Numbered from the stretch's first letter, positions 1-7,760 are shown. The stretch: DNA of 13,083 nt from Deltaproteobacteria bacterium (GCA_026388365.1 JAPLJW010000242.1:1-13083); one strand, 5' to 3'. Notes: a model not told the origin generated them from the sequence alone. Program-made: numbers and translations.

Positions 1-354
1 AGGGAATTCATTAAGAACAAATACCGCTTAACCTGCTTTCTGGGGTTGGAAAACAGCCCCACCTGCGGCATTCACTGGGGCAAGCATAAAGTCAACCGGT
101 ATCAGACGGAGTCTCCCAATCCGGTCGATCATCCTTCCCCCGATGAACCTGTCCTCATGGGGATTATGGCGGAGATATTGGCGGAGGAACTGGCAAAGGA
201 AAACATCAAAGTGCCGTTCTTGGAGTTTCCCGCATTGACGCCGCAGGATTCAGAAAAAAGAAAAACCTTCTGGGAGGATTTACGTAAGATCGTTGAGCCC
301 GGCGTTGCTGAAGGTATCCATGATGACCAAACAGCGAAACAAACTGGTATATAG
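1..354 (+). CDS. TudS-related putative desulfidase, 3' part only
   Basis: The reading frame is open from the first base of the window, so the true start lies upstream; the TTG at 46 is internal to the conserved part. The visible 117 residues contain the motif LGLENSPTCGIHWGK, followed by a stretch ending in VPFLEFP. This resembles the C-terminal part of small cysteine-containing proteins related to the thiouracil desulfidase TudS (DUF523-like), in which a Ser-Pro-x-Cys-Gly motif supplies a cluster or catalytic cysteine. Family knowledge suggests removal of sulfur from a small thiolated compound in the cytoplasm; the substrate is unknown. The tail after about residue 100 (GVAEGIHDDQTAKQTGI) looks unconserved. 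A 147-base gap separates it from the next gene, so shared transcription is possible but not shown. The family call rests on one motif and on memory of the family. Confidence 0.65.
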   Translation, partial: REFIKNKYRLTCFLGLENSPTCGIHWGKHKVNRYQTESPNPVDHPSPDEPVLMGIMAEILAEELAKENIKVPFLEFPALTPQDSEKRKTFWEDLRKIVEPGVAEGIHDDQTAKQTGI

Positions 355-490
355 AGGTTTCCGCTGACAATTCGTTACATTTACTTCTCAGTATGCTGCA
401 GAAAACAGAGTCAGGTGAAGCCTTCGGGAGAGGTCAGGAGATGGAGCAGGAAGCAGACACACCTTTCTTGTCGTCCACGCCCTGAAAAAC

Positions 491-496
491 AAGGGA
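491..496 (+). promoter_or_regulatory. Ribosome binding site choosing the start at 502
   Basis: AAGGGA lies 5 bases upstream of the ATG at 502. The protein from that ATG begins directly with the FAD-binding strand (YDLIVIGAGIAG). A longer in-frame start (GTG at 415) would add 29 basic, unconserved-looking residues and has no comparable site. Confidence 0.6.
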
Positions 497-501
497 TATC
501 T

Positions 502-3207
502 ATGAAATCGTCCTATGATTATGACTTGATCGTTATCGGCGCCGGCATTGCCGGGATGGTTTCCGCCGTCACGGCCAATGGCCTGGGCAAGCGTGTGGCC
601 GTCATCGAAAAAAACAGGGTCGGCGGCAACTGCACCAACTCCACCTGCATCCCCAGCAAGGCCCTGATCCGTTTAAGTCACCTCAACCATGACGTTTCGC
701 TACTTCAGCGCGTGGGTCTGCTCACCGATGAGGCAGGGCAAATCCAGGGACGGAAAATCATGCCTCATATTCGCGGGATCGTTCAGCGGGCCTATGAGAA
801 GGATCTTCCGGAAACGTTCGAGGGGATCGGCATCCGGGTCATCCCGGGCCGGGCATCTTTTGTCGATTCCCATCGCATTGCAGTCAACGGGCAGATGCTC
901 TCCGCAGCGAAATTCATCATTGCCGTCGGCACCTCGCCCCTGATCCCGGATATTCCCGGTCTGCAAGCCATCGACTTTCTGACAAACGAGACCCTCTATG
1001 GTCTGGAGGATTTGCCCCGGTCGATCATCATCCTGGGCGGCGGCGTCGACGGCCTCGAGTATGCCTCGGCTTTTGGGCGACTGGGCGTGGAAACCACGGT
1101 GGTCGAGATGGCCACGCGCCTGGTCCCTTCGGCGGACCGCGAATTGGTTCAGCACCTGCTGCGGTCATTGCACACCGAAGGCATACATCTGTTGACCGGT
1201 GCGAAGGCGGTGAGAGTCCAGGGCCGGAAGGACAAGGTCGTGCTCACGTTTCAGAGATCGGATGGTCCTATCGAAGAGACCGAAGCGGATAAGATGCTCG
1301 TCGCCGTCGGAAGGAAGCCCGATCTGGAAGGGCTTTGCCTTGAGAAAGCGCGCGTAGCATTCAATGCCCGGGGCGTCATCACCGACGCCAAGCTCCGGAC
1401 CTCCGCACCCCACATCTACGCCTGCGGCGATATCGCAGGCCCTTTTCAGTTGGCTTCAACGGCAGAGGCCCAGGCCATCGTCGCAACGACCAATGCCTTC
1501 CTGCCTGTCAAGCGAACCGCCGATTACCGCAACAACGTGTATGTCGTCTTTACCGAGCCGCCCCTTGCCTGGATCGGCCTGACGGAAGAGCAGGCGCATG
1601 CCCGGTATGGGCACAAGCTCAAGGTGTATCGTTTTCAATACAACGCCATGCGCCGGGCCCTCATAGACGGCAATGACGTCGGCATGGCCAAGATCCTCTG
1701 CGACGGCCGCGGCCGGATTGTCGGCGCACACATCCTGGGGGAAGGCTCGGGTGAGGTGATTCACGAACTTCAGGTGATCAAGGCGTTCCAGACGCCTTTG
1801 CATAAACTCCAGACCCTGACGCACGCCTACCCGACCTATGCCCAGGCCATCGTGGGGCGGGCAAGTCAACTCGCCTATCTCGACCGGATGGGAAACAATC
1901 CCTTTGTGGACCTCGCCCTGCGACTGCTCCCCGGAATTGCCAACCGGCTTCATCTCTCCCGTGATCGTCTGGCAGAAACCCATCCGGTTGACGCTTTTGC
2001 CGAATTTCAGGACGACCCGCTATCTGCCGTAACCATGACCGAACTCTCGGCTAAAACAGCCCTTACGGACCATCAGAACGACGGCCATGCCTATACCGTG
2101 GAATCAAGGAAGGCCGGACAGGAGGCTTCCATCCTCGATATCCGGGGCGACCTCACTGTCGCTTGCGAAAAAGCTCTCACCAGGGCTTTTGACGAGGCCA
2201 TAAAGCCAGCGAAAAGGATTCTCCTGAACCTGTCCGGCCTGGGGCATATGGATGTGGAAGGGGCGGGGTTGTTGCTCATCAACGCATCACGGGCCGGCCG
2301 GAAACAGATCGCCGTATCGGCCTGCGGACTCCCTGGTCCTTATCGGGATGTCTTTCATCTCACGGGCCTGGATACCGTCATGGCGCTCTACGACGATGAA
2401 GAAGACGCCTTGTGCTGTCGGCGCTTTCCGGAAAAAAGCGGCCTTTCAGTCAGCCCCTTATCCCCCGATCAGTCACCACCGCCCGGCTGGGCGAGGTCCG
2501 TTGATTGTCTGTCCCTTGCAGGCATCCCCGCGGGGGTGATGAATATCAACGTCGATGGCCGGCGGGCCTCCAACCCTCCTGAAGGCTTTGGCCGGCTTTG
2601 GGAAAAAAGATATCGTCTTTGCCTGCACGATACGGATCTGGATCCCCGGCAGATCATCTCCGCCTGGCGGTCTGAATTCCCCGACTTCTGGCCGAAAGGC
2701 AATGACCTGTTTCCCTCCGGGAATGCGGCCATCGCCCCGGGAACGACGGCACTGCTCAATCTGACCCTTCCCGGAGGTTTGGTCCTGGCAACAGGCCTCA
2801 TGGTCATTTATGCCGACGATACGTCCTTCAGCTTCATGACCGCGCAGGGGCACATCCTGTCTGGCTGGATCACCTTCCGTTGCTTTAGTGATAATGGTTC
2901 CACCTTCATTGAGGTCCATCCCCTGTTCAGGGCCGGCGATCCCCTCATAGAAATGGGCTTCCGATTGGGTGCGGCAGCGCAGGAGGACCGGTTCTGGCAT
3001 GAAACCCTCGGCAATCTGGCCCGCCGCCTGGGAACCCATGGCGAAGTTGCGCAACAGAATATTCTCGTCGATCCCAACATCCAGTGGAACAGGTTTGCCA
3101 ATATTCGCTATAGCGCGGCAATCCGTTCTACCCTCTATATGCCCGTTTACCTGCTGAAGAAATGTTTCGTTGTGAAAAAAGACCAGATTCGGAACGTGAA
3201 ACTTTGA
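502..3207 (+). CDS. Three-part fusion: disulfide-reductase-like flavoprotein + STAS-like + DUF1990/SRPBCC-like domain
   Basis: This is a 901-residue protein, about twice the length of an ordinary dihydrolipoamide dehydrogenase. Residues 1-460 are a class I pyridine nucleotide-disulfide oxidoreductase: FAD motif GAGIAG at 13-18, redox disulfide C44/C49 in NCTNSTCIPSK, NAD-binding GGGVDG near 179-184, FAD motif ACGDIAG, then the dimerisation domain. The classical catalytic His and Glu of dihydrolipoamide dehydrogenase (HPTLSE) are replaced by Y443 and Q448 (YPTYAQ), so a standard lipoamide reaction is unlikely. Residues about 540-640 read as a STAS-like domain (LNLSGLGHMDVEGAG), without the usual phosphorylatable Ser. 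Residues about 685-880 resemble DUF1990/SRPBCC-type proteins (FWPKGN, IAPGTTALLNL, GHILSGWITF), a fold often linked to lipid or hydrophobic ligands. No signal peptide or membrane segment is evident. Its stop overlaps the next start (TGATG), so the two are probably translated together. The electron acceptor is unknown. Confidence 0.85.
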   Translation: MKSSYDYDLIVIGAGIAGMVSAVTANGLGKRVAVIEKNRVGGNCTNSTCIPSKALIRLSHLNHDVSLLQRVGLLTDEAGQIQGRKIMPHIRGIVQRAYEKDLPETFEGIGIRVIPGRASFVDSHRIAVNGQMLSAAKFIIAVGTSPLIPDIPGLQAIDFLTNETLYGLEDLPRSIIILGGGVDGLEYASAFGRLGVETTVVEMATRLVPSADRELVQHLLRSLHTEGIHLLTGAKAVRVQGRKDKVVLTFQRSDGPIEETEADKMLVAVGRKPDLEGLCLEKARVAFNARGVITDAKLRTSAPHIYACGDIAGPFQLASTAEAQAIVATTNAFLPVKRTADYRNNVYVVFTEPPLAWIGLTEEQAHARYGHKLKVYRFQYNAMRRALIDGNDVGMAKILCDGRGRIVGAHILGEGSGEVIHELQVIKAFQTPLHKLQTLTHAYPTYAQAIVGRASQLAYLDRMGNNPFVDLALRLLPGIANRLHLSRDRLAETHPVDAFAEFQDDPLSAVTMTELSAKTALTDHQNDGHAYTVESRKAGQEASILDIRGDLTVACEKALTRAFDEAIKPAKRILLNLSGLGHMDVEGAGLLLINASRAGRKQIAVSACGLPGPYRDVFHLTGLDTVMALYDDEEDALCCRRFPEKSGLSVSPLSPDQSPPPGWARSVDCLSLAGIPAGVMNINVDGRRASNPPEGFGRLWEKRYRLCLHDTDLDPRQIISAWRSEFPDFWPKGNDLFPSGNAAIAPGTTALLNLTLPGGLVLATGLMVIYADDTSFSFMTAQGHILSGWITFRCFSDNGSTFIEVHPLFRAGDPLIEMGFRLGAAAQEDRFWHETLGNLARRLGTHGEVAQQNILVDPNIQWNRFANIRYSAAIRSTLYMPVYLLKKCFVVKKDQIRNVKL

Positions 3208-4625
3208 TGCCAAAGAGAGATGATTACGATGCCGTGGTTGTGGGTGCGGGGCCGAACGGTCTGGCAGCGGCGATCACTCTCGGCCGCCGATTCGACTCGG
3301 TCCTGCTTCTGGAGGCCGCAAAGACCGTCGGCGGCGGCGTCCGTTCCGCAGCGTTGACCCTTCCCGGTTATATTCATGATGTCTGTTCCACGGTTCAGCC
3401 CCTTTCGCTCGCGTCCCCCTTTTTTCGGCAGCTTGATCTGCCGCAGTACGGCGTGGAGTGGATACAGCCGGAGATCCCCCTGGCCCATCCCTTTGAGGAC
3501 GGATCGGCCCTGTTCCTCCACCGTTCTCTGGAGGTCACGGCCGATGCCTTGGGCGCCGACGGCAAGGCGTATAAAAGGCTTTTACAACCCTTTGTGGATC
3601 ATGAGCAGAAGCTTCTTACCGATATCCTGCAGCCGCTCCACTTCCCGGAAAACCCCCTCCTGATGACCCGCTTTGCCCTCCCCGCCCTGCGTTCCCTCAG
3701 GGGTCTCGTGGAAACACAATTTCAAAGCGATCGGACGCGCGCCCTCTTCGCCGGCCTGGCCGCCCACGCCATGATCCCCCTTGAAAAGACGGCAACAGCG
3801 GCTTTCGGCATGATTCTGGCCACCCTGGCCCATACCGTGGGATGGCCCATCATCAAGGGCGGTTCCCAGAAGCTGGCCGACGCGCTGGCGGATTGCTTCC
3901 GCAACGGCGGCGGCGAGGTCATCACCGGACGACACATTGCTTCTGCAGCGGATTTGCCGAAGGCCGCTGCTTATTTCTTCGACGTGACGCCCCGCCAGCT
4001 GATCAGCATCAAGGGTCTTGGCCTCTCCGACGGTTACTGCAAAAGGCTCGCCCGGTTCCGCTACGGCCCGGGTGTCTGTAAAATGGATTGGGCCCTCAAA
4101 GAGCCTATTCCCTGGAAAGCGGATATCTGCAGGAAGGCCGGCACGGTTCATCTGGGCGGTTCCCTCGAGGAGATCGCGGCCTCGATCCGTGATATCCATG
4201 CGGGAAACGTGTCCCCCTCACCCTATGTCATCCTTGCCCAGCAGAGCCTTTTTGATCCCTCGCGTGCGCCTGCCGGCGCACATACGGCATGGGCCTATTG
4301 CCATGTCCCCCATGGATCGGCCGCGGATGTGTCGGCGCTCATTGAAAAAAAGATCGAACGTTACGCGCCGGGATTCCGGGAGGTGATCCTGGCAAAAAGC
4401 GTCCTGTCAGCAGCAGCCATGGAACAATACAATCCAAACTATGTGGGGGGGGATATCAACGGCGGCCTCCAGGATCTTTCTCAGCTTTATACCCGGCCCA
4501 TTGCTTCCCTGAATCCCTACCGGACATCGGCAGAAAATATCTACCTCTGCTCTTCCTCCACCCCCCCCGGCGGAGGCGTTCACGGTCTTTGCGGGTATTA
4601 TGCGGCACAATCCGTCTGTAAATGA
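3207..4625 (+). CDS. Phytoene-desaturase-like (CrtI/PYROXD2-type) FAD oxidoreductase
   Basis: This 472-residue protein begins at the ATG that shares its A with the preceding TGA stop (TGATG). A start 45 bases upstream, inside the previous gene, is possible but would only prefix 15 unconserved residues. The N-terminus carries the FAD dinucleotide-binding motif GAGPNG at 13-18, an acidic E36 at the end of the second strand, and a GGG-x-R-S-A stretch after it. The C-terminus has SSSTPPGGGVHGLCGYYAA, the usual FAD-contacting end of CrtI-type desaturases, isomerases and PYROXD2-like proteins. Members of this family desaturate, saturate or isomerise carotenoid, retinoid or other polyene-like substrates. 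There is no phytoene synthase gene in the window, so carotenoid synthesis should not be assumed. Position between two other flavoproteins suggests work on a shared hydrophobic substrate, which is inference. Confidence 0.85.
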   Translation: MPKRDDYDAVVVGAGPNGLAAAITLGRRFDSVLLLEAAKTVGGGVRSAALTLPGYIHDVCSTVQPLSLASPFFRQLDLPQYGVEWIQPEIPLAHPFEDGSALFLHRSLEVTADALGADGKAYKRLLQPFVDHEQKLLTDILQPLHFPENPLLMTRFALPALRSLRGLVETQFQSDRTRALFAGLAAHAMIPLEKTATAAFGMILATLAHTVGWPIIKGGSQKLADALADCFRNGGGEVITGRHIASAADLPKAAAYFFDVTPRQLISIKGLGLSDGYCKRLARFRYGPGVCKMDWALKEPIPWKADICRKAGTVHLGGSLEEIAASIRDIHAGNVSPSPYVILAQQSLFDPSRAPAGAHTAWAYCHVPHGSAADVSALIEKKIERYAPGFREVILAKSVLSAAAMEQYNPNYVGGDINGGLQDLSQLYTRPIASLNPYRTSAENIYLCSSSTPPGGGVHGLCGYYAAQSVCK

Positions 4626-4689
4626 ATCCTGAACGGATCTCGCACGGCTTTTATCAATAATGGATGATGACAATAAGGAAACATCCTCA

Positions 4690-4710
4690 ATGAGTCCAAA
4701 CCATGATTGA
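4690..4710 (+). other. Possible six-codon leader peptide overlapping the next start
   Basis: An AAGGAA site at 4675-4680 is spaced 9 bases before an ATG at 4690 that encodes only MSPNHD before TGA. This short frame overlaps the ATG at 4703 of the geranylgeranyl-reductase-like gene, which has no well-placed site of its own. It could couple translation to the downstream gene or be accidental. Confidence 0.25.
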
Positions 4711-5884
4711 ATGTGATGTCGCTATCGTTGGCGCGGGTCCTGCGGGGTGCGCGGCTGCCCGGGAATGCACCCGAAAGGGATTGAAGACAGTCATTGTGGA
4801 GAAGAAAAAAATTCCTCGCCACAAGGCATGCTCGGGGATTCTCGTGCCGGATTCAATCAATACGCTGTCGGAACATTTCGGAAACGTGCCGCAGGACCTC
4901 CTGGCGGTCCCTTCTCACGTCAATGCCATGCGGATGCATTTTCCGGGCGGCTATGTGGGGGATATACCGATCCATGGACTGATGATCTGGCGGGATCGTC
5001 TTGATGCATGGCTTTGCCGGGCTTCACAGGCAGAGGTTCTTGATGAAACAAAAATGCAATCCTTTACAGAGAGTACTGACGGCGTCGATCTCTTCTGCGT
5101 GAAATCTAATGGAGAGCGTCTTCATGTTCACAGTAAAATAGTAATTGCCGCCGATGGCGGTGCGTCAAGCATGGTGAAGCAGATTGATCCGCCATTGACG
5201 GCAAGATTGACCTGGTATGTTGCCCTGCAAGAGACCTATGCCTGCGGGTGTCATCTTGAGCCTGGATTCTTTCATTTTTTTGCTTTTCCCGCAATTTCTC
5301 CGTATCCTTCCGCATATATTAAAGACGACCTGTTGGTGATGGAAGTCGTCGTCAGGCTGGCGGACAAGGCAACCTTGGCCATGGCCAGATTTAAGGAGTA
5401 TTTGTGGAAGCGAATCGGTATCGAACAAGCGCGTTTGATCAGGCGGCTCGGATGTAGGGTGGCTTATGCAGCGCCAAGAGGATTGTTTTGTTTCGGCACA
5501 GAGCGTATCCTTGTTTCCGGAGAGGCCAGCGGTCTGTTGAATCTCTTTGGCGAGGGCATTTCATCTGCCCTGGCATCAGGAAGGATAGCGGGGAAAGTTT
5601 CGTTCAATAGCATTCAACAAGGGGTGTCACCGGGGCGGCTTTATCGACAAGAAATTGAGACAGAAAAAAGAAAGACCATCAGCACGTTCAATTACAAAAC
5701 GCTTCTCTTCCGAGAGGGCAGTGCCTTCAACTTCAAAAAAGGATTGCAGGCACTGAATTCGAAAGAACGTGTCAGATTCTCTGGGAATCTGCTAAAGTGG
5801 CTGGTGACGTTAAAGGCAAAAAATAATTTGCGGCTTGGTTTAAGAATGCGGAATCGATTCATTGATCATATTGATAGCGCTTAA
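4703..5884 (+). CDS. Geranylgeranyl-reductase-family FAD-dependent oxidoreductase
   Basis: This 393-residue protein has the features of the geranylgeranyl reductase/PHBH-like flavoprotein family: FAD motif GAGPAG at 10-15, E33 ending the second strand, the conserved KACSG segment at 41-45, and a C-terminal GEASGLLNLFGEGISSAL motif. In the last motif the usual Asp of GDAAG is Glu. Family members reduce isoprenoid double bonds (chlorophyll and quinone side chains, archaeal lipids) or act as related monooxygenases; the substrate here is unknown. The first usable start is 4703, because an in-frame stop lies at 4691-4693. The gap to the previous gene is 77 bases, so co-transcription is plausible. 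The second half is markedly AT-richer than its surroundings, and the C-terminal 80 residues are basic and poor in recognisable motifs. Confidence 0.8.
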   Translation: MIECDVAIVGAGPAGCAAARECTRKGLKTVIVEKKKIPRHKACSGILVPDSINTLSEHFGNVPQDLLAVPSHVNAMRMHFPGGYVGDIPIHGLMIWRDRLDAWLCRASQAEVLDETKMQSFTESTDGVDLFCVKSNGERLHVHSKIVIAADGGASSMVKQIDPPLTARLTWYVALQETYACGCHLEPGFFHFFAFPAISPYPSAYIKDDLLVMEVVVRLADKATLAMARFKEYLWKRIGIEQARLIRRLGCRVAYAAPRGLFCFGTERILVSGEASGLLNLFGEGISSALASGRIAGKVSFNSIQQGVSPGRLYRQEIETEKRKTISTFNYKTLLFREGSAFNFKKGLQALNSKERVRFSGNLLKWLVTLKAKNNLRLGLRMRNRFIDHIDSA

Positions 5885-6050
5885 GAAATGGGCTTTGATC
5901 GCACGTTCGGCGGAAGCGGATTTATGATCTTGCCGGCTGAATCTGGATTTGCAAGCTTGATCTTGGGAACGTCCAGATTGTTTTCAGCAAACCAAACCGA
6001 TCGATGCAGGTTCTAAGAATATTTACTTGGCTATCCGGAAAGCCGGACAA

Positions 6051-6064
6051 GGAAAGGCCTTTCC
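6051..6064. repeat. 14-bp perfect palindrome, possible operator
   Basis: GGAAAGGCCTTTCC is a perfect inverted repeat located 25 bases before the start codon at 6090, in the 205-base gap between the geranylgeranyl-reductase-like gene and the ATP-grasp operon. It could bind a dimeric regulator or form a small hairpin in the leader. No convincing promoter was identified around it, and no regulator gene is nearby. The rest of the gap shows nothing definite. Confidence 0.35.
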
Positions 6065-6077
6065 ACATGTCATGTAT

Positions 6078-6082
6078 GAGGA
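6078..6082 (+). promoter_or_regulatory. Ribosome binding site choosing the start at 6090
   Basis: GAGGA sits 7 bases before the ATG at 6090. From that ATG the protein begins immediately with a hydrophobic strand (MRVGIVHT) typical of the ATP-grasp pre-domain. A TTG at 6027 in the same frame would add 21 unrelated residues that overlap the 14-bp palindrome. Confidence 0.65.
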
Positions 6083-6089
6083 TCATTCG

Positions 6090-7760
6090 ATGCGCGTAGG
6101 AATCGTCCACACCAGAAGCTCGCCTTGCCGCTGTGCGCAGTCCATCGCCCGGGGGCTTGAAACCCTGGGACATGAATCCGTTCTGGTGGATTCTGAAGAA
6201 ATCGAACTCCAGGCTGCGGAAATGTCACGCCGCTGCGATCTGATCATCGATCACACCGACACCTTCCACGAACGGGGCCTCTTGCGACCCCTGGTGCGTC
6301 AAAGGCTCGAATCCAGGGGCGCCCGCATCGTCGGGTCCGACTCAAAAGCCTGTTTTCTTGCCGACGACAAGGCCGCCGCCAAGGCGCGCCTGGCCGAGGC
6401 CGGCATCCCCGTTCCCCCGGGAATCGTCGTCACCGGAAAGGACTGGGAAATCCCCACATGGCTGGGATTCCCGGTGATCCTGAAGCCCGCCTGCGAGCAT
6501 ATGAGCCGGGGCCTTGTCCTGGCTGACAGCAAGGCAAAGGCGTTCGAAGCCGCCGCCGACCTCCTCCATCGCTACGGCCAGCCGGTCCTGGTGGAGCAGT
6601 ATATCCCCGGCAGGGAACTGGCTGTCTCTCTCCTCGAGCGATTGGACGGAATCCAGGTCCTGCCCCCCCTGGAATGGTTTCCGGGGGATAGCGAATCCGG
6701 GATTCTCTCGGAGCCCTTCAAGCTGAAGGACCCTCCTGCAGAACGCCAGGACGCCGGAGAAGCCAAACTTTCTGCGGCCCTCAAGGAGGAACTTGAAGCC
6801 CTTTCCATCCGGGCTTTCCACGTTCTGGGTTTGAGGGATTACGCCCGCTTCGACATCCGCCTGTCGCCGGGCGGAACCTTCTTTTTTATGGAAGCCAACA
6901 CAACGCCAAGCCTGGAGTTCCACGAAGCCATCGCCCTTTCCGCAGGATGGTCCGGAATGGATTATCCTGCCCTCGTGGAGGCCATCCTGTCGGCAGCCCG
7001 CCGCCGATACAGCGATGATGGCACCTCAAAAAGCAGTGAAGGGCTCCGGATCGATCTTCCTTGTGGCACGATTGAGCTTGTTGTCCCCAAGGGGGTCCAT
7101 CATCCGCCGACATCGACCGTCGATCTGGCCGGTATCCTCGATGTCAAACCCGGGGAAAGCGTCCTCGATCTCGGCTGCGGCAGTGGCTTTCTCGCCATTG
7201 CCGCGGCGAAGCTCGGCGCCGGTCATGTGACCGCCACGGACTTAAACCCGCAGGCCCTTGATGCAGCTTCCCAAAACGGCAGGATGAACCATGTCGGGGA
7301 GCGAATTTCAATCCATGCGGGCTCCTGGTACGAGGCCTTGCCTGTCTCGAAAAGAGGGCGTTTCCACCTGATCGTGGCCACCCCTCCCCAGACCCCGGGT
7401 CCGTATCCGTTTGGCCCTCGCTACGGCGGCTTTGATGGAACAAGGCATCTTTTCTCCATCATCGATGCGGCGCCGGACCATCTGGAGCGGGACGGGGGCA
7501 GGCTCTGGATCCTTGCCATCTCACTGGCCAACCCTTCCGCCCTGATACGCCGCCTGGAGGAACGGTTTTCCGAGATCTCCGTGGTCCGCGAAACGGTCCG
7601 TCCCTTCACCCCGGATGAGTACGAGAAGATTGAAAAAGGCCTGTTCGGACATTTTTTGAGCCTTCGTTCGTCGAGCCGCGCAGAATTTACCGATGCCGGA
7701 GAGGGGCGTTACAGCTTCCGCAATCTTTTCATCCGTGCTTCAGGGGTCCGGAACCTATGA
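6090..7760 (+). CDS. ATP-grasp ligase (D-Ala-D-Ala-ligase-like) fused to a SAM-dependent methyltransferase
   Basis: This 556-residue protein has two enzyme halves. Residues 1-310 form an ATP-grasp ligase resembling D-alanine-D-alanine ligase: an N-terminal Rossmann-like part with an unusual PCRC motif (C13, C15), lysine K132 in ILKPA for ATP binding, the VEQYIPGREL segment, D255 in YARFDIR, and the metal-binding E268-A-N270 in MEANTTPS. Such enzymes activate a carboxylate as acyl phosphate and join it to an amine or similar nucleophile. Residues about 325-556 form a class I methyltransferase with the SAM motif D360-L-G-C-G-S-G, acidic D after strand 2 (TATDLNP), and T431-P-P-Q434 where N6/N5-methyltransferases have NPPY. 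Ligation followed by methylation of the same product is an inference. It is first in a tightly overlapping operon with a deacetylase and a glycosyltransferase. It is unlikely to be the housekeeping cell-wall ligase because of the fusion and context. Confidence 0.85.
   Translation: MRVGIVHTRSSPCRCAQSIARGLETLGHESVLVDSEEIELQAAEMSRRCDLIIDHTDTFHERGLLRPLVRQRLESRGARIVGSDSKACFLADDKAAAKARLAEAGIPVPPGIVVTGKDWEIPTWLGFPVILKPACEHMSRGLVLADSKAKAFEAAADLLHRYGQPVLVEQYIPGRELAVSLLERLDGIQVLPPLEWFPGDSESGILSEPFKLKDPPAERQDAGEAKLSAALKEELEALSIRAFHVLGLRDYARFDIRLSPGGTFFFMEANTTPSLEFHEAIALSAGWSGMDYPALVEAILSAARRRYSDDGTSKSSEGLRIDLPCGTIELVVPKGVHHPPTSTVDLAGILDVKPGESVLDLGCGSGFLAIAAAKLGAGHVTATDLNPQALDAASQNGRMNHVGERISIHAGSWYEALPVSKRGRFHLIVATPPQTPGPYPFGPRYGGFDGTRHLFSIIDAAPDHLERDGGRLWILAISLANPSALIRRLEERFSEISVVRETVRPFTPDEYEKIEKGLFGHFLSLRSSSRAEFTDAGEGRYSFRNLFIRASGVRNL

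Noticed and set aside
364..397. Promoter ahead of the first flavoprotein gene (CTGACA ... TATGCT)
   Set aside because: The spacing of 22 bases is too long for a sigma70 promoter.
415..501. Upstream GTG start adding 29 residues to the first flavoprotein
   Set aside because: The extra residues are basic and unlike the family, and AAGGGA at the right spacing favours the ATG at 502.
2473..3213. Long antisense open frame of 246 codons under the first flavoprotein gene
   Set aside because: It has no recognisable motif, and the plus-strand gene explains the open frame through its GC-rich codon pattern.
3207..5884. Carotenoid biosynthesis cluster
   Set aside because: There is no phytoene synthase, cyclase or prenyl transferase, and both enzyme families act on many other substrates.
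6027..6089. TTG start for the ATP-grasp gene
   Set aside because: It is a weak start codon without a ribosome binding site; GAGGA before the ATG at 6090 and the family N-terminus favour the later start.
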